Source: Saprospiraceae bacterium (GTDB lineage Bacteria; Bacteroidota; Bacteroidia; Chitinophagales; Saprospiraceae). Taken from it: a DNA stretch of 64,000 nucleotides. A program made the translations under genes and the position numbers. The notes below the pieces were generated by a model. That model saw only the letters and a program-made list of their open reading frames with translations, ran no database searches and was not told where the DNA came from. This document shows positions 61,546 to 64,000 of this stretch, piece by piece. Where the stretch lies: positions 1-64,000 of the forward strand of contig JANQSS010000051.1 of NCBI GenBank assembly GCA_028279185.1. Direction: 5' to 3'. Position 1 is the first letter of the stretch. Each line of letters opens with the position of its first letter.

Positions 61546-63363
61546 CTACATGCGCTGCAGTTCAACAAACTTTAAATATTCGCCTCCTTGATCCAGTAAT
61601 TCGGCGTGACTTCCTTGTTCAACTATTTCGCCATCACGAAGTACGACTATGTGGTCTGCATGTTGAATTGTGGCTAACCGGTGAGCTATTACAATGGCAG
61701 TGCGATTACGAAGCACTTCAACCATCGCTTTTTGCACTGCCAATTCTGATTCAGAATCCAATGCGGAAGTAGCTTCATCGAGTATTAAAACGGATGGATC
61801 GTTCAGAATTGCTCTGGCGATCGCAATGCGTTGACGCTGCCCACCACTCAATTTTTGACCAGCATCTCCTACATTGTATCCATATCCCCCATCCAATTCC
61901 AATATAAACTCATGAGCATAGGCTAATTTGGCCGCCGCTTGGATTTTTTCCTGATCGACTTGCTCGCTTCCGAATGCAATATTTTCAGTGATTGAAGCAT
62001 TGAATAAAAAAGGTTCTTGCGTAACTACTCCAAATTGTGATCTCAAAGATTTCAACGAAAATGATGTTAATGGTGTATCATCGTATACTATTCTTCCTTC
62101 GGATGGATCATAAAATCGCAGTAGCAAATCTGCTAAGGTTGATTTCCCAGAGCCTGATGATCCAACTAAAGCAATTGTTTTTCCAAATGGAATGTCCAGT
62201 GAAATGTTTTTTAGAACGTCACCCATTTGCTCAACATACCTAAAACTAACATTTTCAATTCGTAAGCTTTTTTCTAATGGCTTACACATTTTTTCACCCT
62301 CGTTTAAAATGAGTGGGTTTTTAAATTCAATTATATGATTAATTCGTTCGTATGCAGCAAGTCCTTTCTGAACGTTTGCGTAGGCCGATGAAATATTTTT
62401 TGACGGTGCAATCATGTAGAAAAATGCCATCAAATAGGCAAGGAATACTTCCGATGCAATTTCTCCATTAAATACTAAATGCGCCCCATAAATAAATAAG
62501 GCACAAACGGCTGCTATTCCGAGTACTTCTGAAAGAGGAGATGCAATATCTTTTCGCCAAAATAAACGGGTAAGTAAATTTTTATAGGTATCATTTTCTT
62601 TGCCAAAACGTTCTTCAACCATGGGTTCTGCTGTGAACGCTTTAATAACTTTGCTTCCGGAAAGTGCTTCCTCTACAAACGAGAGAATTCGACCCAGGGA
62701 AGACTGCACCTCGATGGATTGTTTTTTTAACTGGGCGGCAATTCCACCAATGATGACACCCGTAAAAAGGAGCATAATTAAAACAAAAAGGGTCAACTTG
62801 ACGCTAACCATAAGCATAAATGCGATCATTCCTATGACAATCAATGGGTCCCGAACGAGCTTTTCGACTGTGCTGAGAATGGACCATTCGACTTCCTGAA
62901 CATCGGCACTCATCCGTGCTATTAAATCACCTTTGCGTTCTTCCGTAAAAAAACTTAGTGGCAAGTAATTTATCTTGTGAAATAATTTTTTACGCAGATC
63001 ACGAATAACTCCATTTCGTACCGGAGCTATAAAAAACAGAGATAGGTATTGAAATAGATTTTTTGCAAAAAATAACGTAATAAGCAGTACGCAAATTTTG
63101 ACTAACGCGTCATTTTTATCAGCTGCCGATTGAATCCACTGCAATAGTTGATATTGTAGATAATCATCAGCATTACCTAACGAAAATACAGGTGCTTTTT
63201 GCGGCAATTCACTCGTGTCATTAAAAAACAAATTAAAAATTGGAATAACAACCGGCACCGTCATTATGGTGAAGATTGCCGTGAGAATATTGCAAATAAT
63301 ATTGAGCCCTACCAACCGCTTGTAATTAACGACAAGGGAAAGTAATTTGCCAATTGATTTCAT
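61546..63363 (-). CDS. ABC exporter, MsbA-like (fused membrane and ATPase domains)
   Basis: The 605-aa half-transporter has six membrane helices (residues about 20-325) and one ATPase domain. The ATPase has Walker A GSSGSGKST, Q-loop VTQEPFLF, the canonical signature LSGGQRQ, Walker B VLILDEATSALD and the H-switch IAHRLAT. This is the lipid A/multidrug exporter class. It follows accC with a 9-nt gap, so the two are probably co-transcribed although functionally unrelated. Substrate unknown. Confidence 0.93.
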   Translation of the reverse strand: MKSIGKLLSLVVNYKRLVGLNIICNILTAIFTIMTVPVVIPIFNLFFNDTSELPQKAPVFSLGNADDYLQYQLLQWIQSAADKNDALVKICVLLITLFFAKNLFQYLSLFFIAPVRNGVIRDLRKKLFHKINYLPLSFFTEERKGDLIARMSADVQEVEWSILSTVEKLVRDPLIVIGMIAFMLMVSVKLTLFVLIMLLFTGVIIGGIAAQLKKQSIEVQSSLGRILSFVEEALSGSKVIKAFTAEPMVEERFGKENDTYKNLLTRLFWRKDIASPLSEVLGIAAVCALFIYGAHLVFNGEIASEVFLAYLMAFFYMIAPSKNISSAYANVQKGLAAYERINHIIEFKNPLILNEGEKMCKPLEKSLRIENVSFRYVEQMGDVLKNISLDIPFGKTIALVGSSGSGKSTLADLLLRFYDPSEGRIVYDDTPLTSFSLKSLRSQFGVVTQEPFLFNASITENIAFGSEQVDQEKIQAAAKLAYAHEFILELDGGYGYNVGDAGQKLSGGQRQRIAIARAILNDPSVLILDEATSALDSESELAVQKAMVEVLRNRTAIVIAHRLATIQHADHIVVLRDGEIVEQGSHAELLDQGGEYLKFVELQRM

Positions 63364-63372
63364 ACGGATAGT

Positions 63373-64000
63373 TTAGTCCTCCATCGAAAACGAATTCAAA
63401 AAGCCCGTATCAAAATTTCCTGTTAAGAAATGTTCATCATTCATGAGCTTCTTGTGAAAAGGAACCGTAGTTTTTATTCCTTCTATAACGAATTCGTCCA
63501 GTGATCGTTGCACTTTTTTAATACATTCCTCTCGCGTTTGTGCCTTGCAGATTAGTTTAGCGATCATGCTATCGTAATATGGTGATACGGTATATCCTGC
63601 GTAGACATGCGTATCTACGCGGACACCATGCCCTTTTGGGGAATGGAACGACGTGATTAAACCAGGATTAGGCCTAAAGTCATTATACGGGTCTTCAGCA
63701 TTGATCCGGCATTCAATGGCATGCAGAAGAGGGTAGTAGCTGACACCGGATATTGGAATTCCTGCCGCAACTTTTATTTGTTCTTTGATGAGGTCATGAT
63801 CAATGACCTCTTCCGTCACCGGGTGCTCAACTTGTATACGTGTATTCATTTCCATGAAGTAGAAATTCCGATGCTTGTCGACTAAAAATTCCACCGTACC
63901 AACACCTTCATATTTAATAGATTCACCTGCTTTGATAGCCGCTTCACCCATCTTTTGACGCAACTCTTCGGTCATAAAAGGGGATGGACATTCCTCAAGC
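63373..64000 (-). CDS. accC: Biotin carboxylase (AccC), C-terminal part
   Basis: The frame is open to the right edge, so only the C-terminal part (about 208 residues) is present. [50 protein letters not shown] (catalytic region), [20 protein letters not shown] and [17 protein letters not shown] are all conserved AccC segments. AccC carboxylates biotin on the carrier protein in acetyl-CoA carboxylase. Its accB partner is not adjacent in the visible part. The N-terminal ATP-grasp half and start are outside the window. Confidence 0.93.
   Translation of the reverse strand, partial: LEECPSPFMTEELRQKMGEAAIKAGESIKYEGVGTVEFLVDKHRNFYFMEMNTRIQVEHPVTEEVIDHDLIKEQIKVAAGIPISGVSYYPLLHAIECRINAEDPYNDFRPNPGLITSFHSPKGHGVRVDTHVYAGYTVSPYYDSMIAKLICKAQTREECIKKVQRSLDEFVIEGIKTTVPFHKKLMNDEHFLTGNFDTGFLNSFSMED

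Noticed and set aside
1-64000. tRNA, rRNA or tmRNA genes
   Set aside because: Scanning for T-loop-like GTTCGAAxx words found only matches inside coding regions without acceptor stems.

Overview
The window is a gene-dense, AT-rich chromosomal segment from a member of the Bacteroidota, most likely a free-living gliding or polymer-degrading lineage (Saprospiria/Chitinophagia-like; inference). The evidence is: type IX secretion (T9SS) parts and cargo (SprE/PorW C-terminus, PorP/SprF, two type A and one type B sorting-domain proteins); transketolase split into two genes; the NagB-PIG-L fusion; a GSCFA protein; TAnnTTTG promoter elements; and no Shine-Dalgarno sequences. I see no tRNA, rRNA, CRISPR array, complete insertion sequence or prophage.

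Layout. 1-8.9 kb: SprE/PorW end, PD40 propeller, mtaB, lgt, DUF1573, GNAT, a membrane-anchored M15-like protein, pdeM, asnS. 8.9-18.1 kb: an accessory block with 10-bp repeats, a palindrome and a Fic-wHTH gene. It is followed by a CBM9-like/GHL10-like pair that converges on an amino-sugar operon (GSCFA, NagB-PIG-L, Na+ symporter, NagX-like). 18.2-24.9 kb: an ECF sigma/membrane-partner/DUF4097 cassette, a barrel-like protein, an unusual protease pair (unknown protein plus trypsin-like protease with zinc ribbon), and PorP/SprF. 25-32.5 kb: AtpZ and a partner, a biotin carrier, a HAD-like protein, a TIGR01777 oxidoreductase, and a peptide-type ABC importer without its ATPase. 32.6-42.8 kb: HU, split transketolase, a transsulfuration enzyme, radC, an ABC exporter, YgiQ and a T9SS esterase. 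42.8-53 kb: serine hydrolase, dnaB, metG, fatty acid hydroxylase, the pssA-purS-rsmI operon, and a decayed or domesticated REP-associated (Y1) transposase relative. 53-64 kb: T9SS type B adhesin, lptC, CNNM/CorC protein, rpmI-rplT, PLP deaminase, hemolysin III, T9SS type A protein, MsbA-like exporter, and the accC 3' part.

The strongest cross-cutting signal is regulatory. At nine genes a perfect TAnnTTTG element ends only 3-7 nt before the start codon, which implies leaderless or near-leaderless mRNAs. The pattern also settles start codons (GTG for the OppB-like permease). The best candidates for undescribed biology are the HUH-less Y1-transposase-like protein at 52.3-53.0 kb, the cytoplasmic-looking protease pair at 21.3-23.7 kb, and the Fic gene with its palindrome and repeat array.
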